Positions 63,994 to 64,000 of a stretch of 64,000 nucleotides of DNA are shown one piece after another. The notes below the pieces were generated by a model, which made no database searches, had not been told where the DNA came from, and saw only the letters and a program-made list of their open reading frames with translations. Numbering within the stretch: the stretch's first letter is position 1; the number at the start of each line of letters is the position of its first letter. The position numbers were made by a program, and so were the translations under genes. This DNA comes from an uncultured Cellulophaga sp. (lineage in GTDB: Bacteria; Bacteroidota; Bacteroidia; Flavobacteriales; Flavobacteriaceae), in contig CANLOV010000005.1 in NCBI GenBank assembly GCA_947492955.1, forward strand, positions 186,001 to 250,000, in the 5' to 3' direction.

Positions 63994-64000
63994 TTCTGTA

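Larger units (their letters stand above)
61117..64000. mobile_element. Left part of an integrative element in tRNA-Asn (runs past right edge)
   Basis: From the tRNA fragment to the window edge the content changes to small hypothetical genes, an XRE regulator with paired operators and a RadC-like gene, typical of element cargo. No integrase or second attachment site is in the window, so the element type (ICE, prophage or other island) is open. Between 61161 and 61305 no gene is seen, only a short repeat of TGTTTGACC (two copies). Confidence 0.65.

Noticed and set aside
1-64000. CRISPR array, insertion sequence or rRNA
   Set aside because: No regular short repeats with spacers, no transposase reading frame and no rRNA sequence were seen.

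Overview
The window is a low-G+C chromosomal segment from a member of the Bacteroidota, most likely a marine Flavobacteriaceae. The evidence is SusC/SusD pairs, hybrid two-component regulators with propeller sensors, Bacteroidota-type -7 boxes (TAnnTTTG), lepA, rbfA, rnpA and dusB of flavobacterial type, and many short secreted or lipoprotein genes. No rRNA, CRISPR array or insertion sequence was seen. All assignments come from reading the sequence; no search was run.

Layout. (1) 1-8.75 kb, minus strand: a propeller sensor cut by the window edge, then two envelope operons. One encodes a small secreted protein, an SH3-type protein, a lipoprotein with a caspase-like His/Cys pattern and a serine hydrolase with a TPR-like tail. 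The other encodes a VIT-VWA protein and a CHAP amidase. Both operons start from promoters of identical architecture: two ACGAAT direct repeats 21 bp apart, placed 41 bp upstream of a TAnnTTTG box. (2) 8.9-33.4 kb, plus strand: a polysaccharide-utilisation locus with SusC, SusD, an FG-GAP/UnbV lipoprotein, a hybrid two-component regulator, GH88, a pectate-lyase-fold protein, GH2, a GH43 remnant, GH95 and a PL8 lyase. The chondroitin-ABC-lyase-like PL8 plus GH88 point to a uronic-acid-containing, perhaps glycosaminoglycan-like, polymer. The GH2-PL8 part looks richer in G+C and may be a later acquisition. (3) 33.4-38.7 kb: housekeeping genes (CAU tRNA, methylmalonyl-CoA epimerase, rbfA, an FtsX-type permease, dusB, lepA). 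(4) 38.7-47.2 kb: an 8.45-kb block between two copies of the last 49 bp of lepA. It holds two secreted proteins, two recently duplicated cadherin/NHL-propeller lipoproteins and a membrane hybrid histidine kinase with an AraC output domain. (5) 47.3-57.2 kb: cation/proton antiporter, metallo-beta-lactamase-fold hydrolase, S8 and M1 peptidases, rnpA, S41 peptidase, OmpA-like protein. (6) 57.7-61.0 kb: a four-gene minus-strand operon coupling a Rab-like small GTPase, a roadblock-like protein, a small coiled-coil protein and a soluble hybrid histidine kinase. (7) 61.1 kb to the right edge: a 44-nt tRNA-Asn 3' fragment marks the left end of an integrative element. The visible part carries small hypothetical genes, an XRE repressor with two 19-bp operator copies, and a RadC-like protein.

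The strongest leads are the GTPase-kinase operon, the shared two-box promoters, the segment between lepA 3' repeats and the tRNA-Asn integration site.
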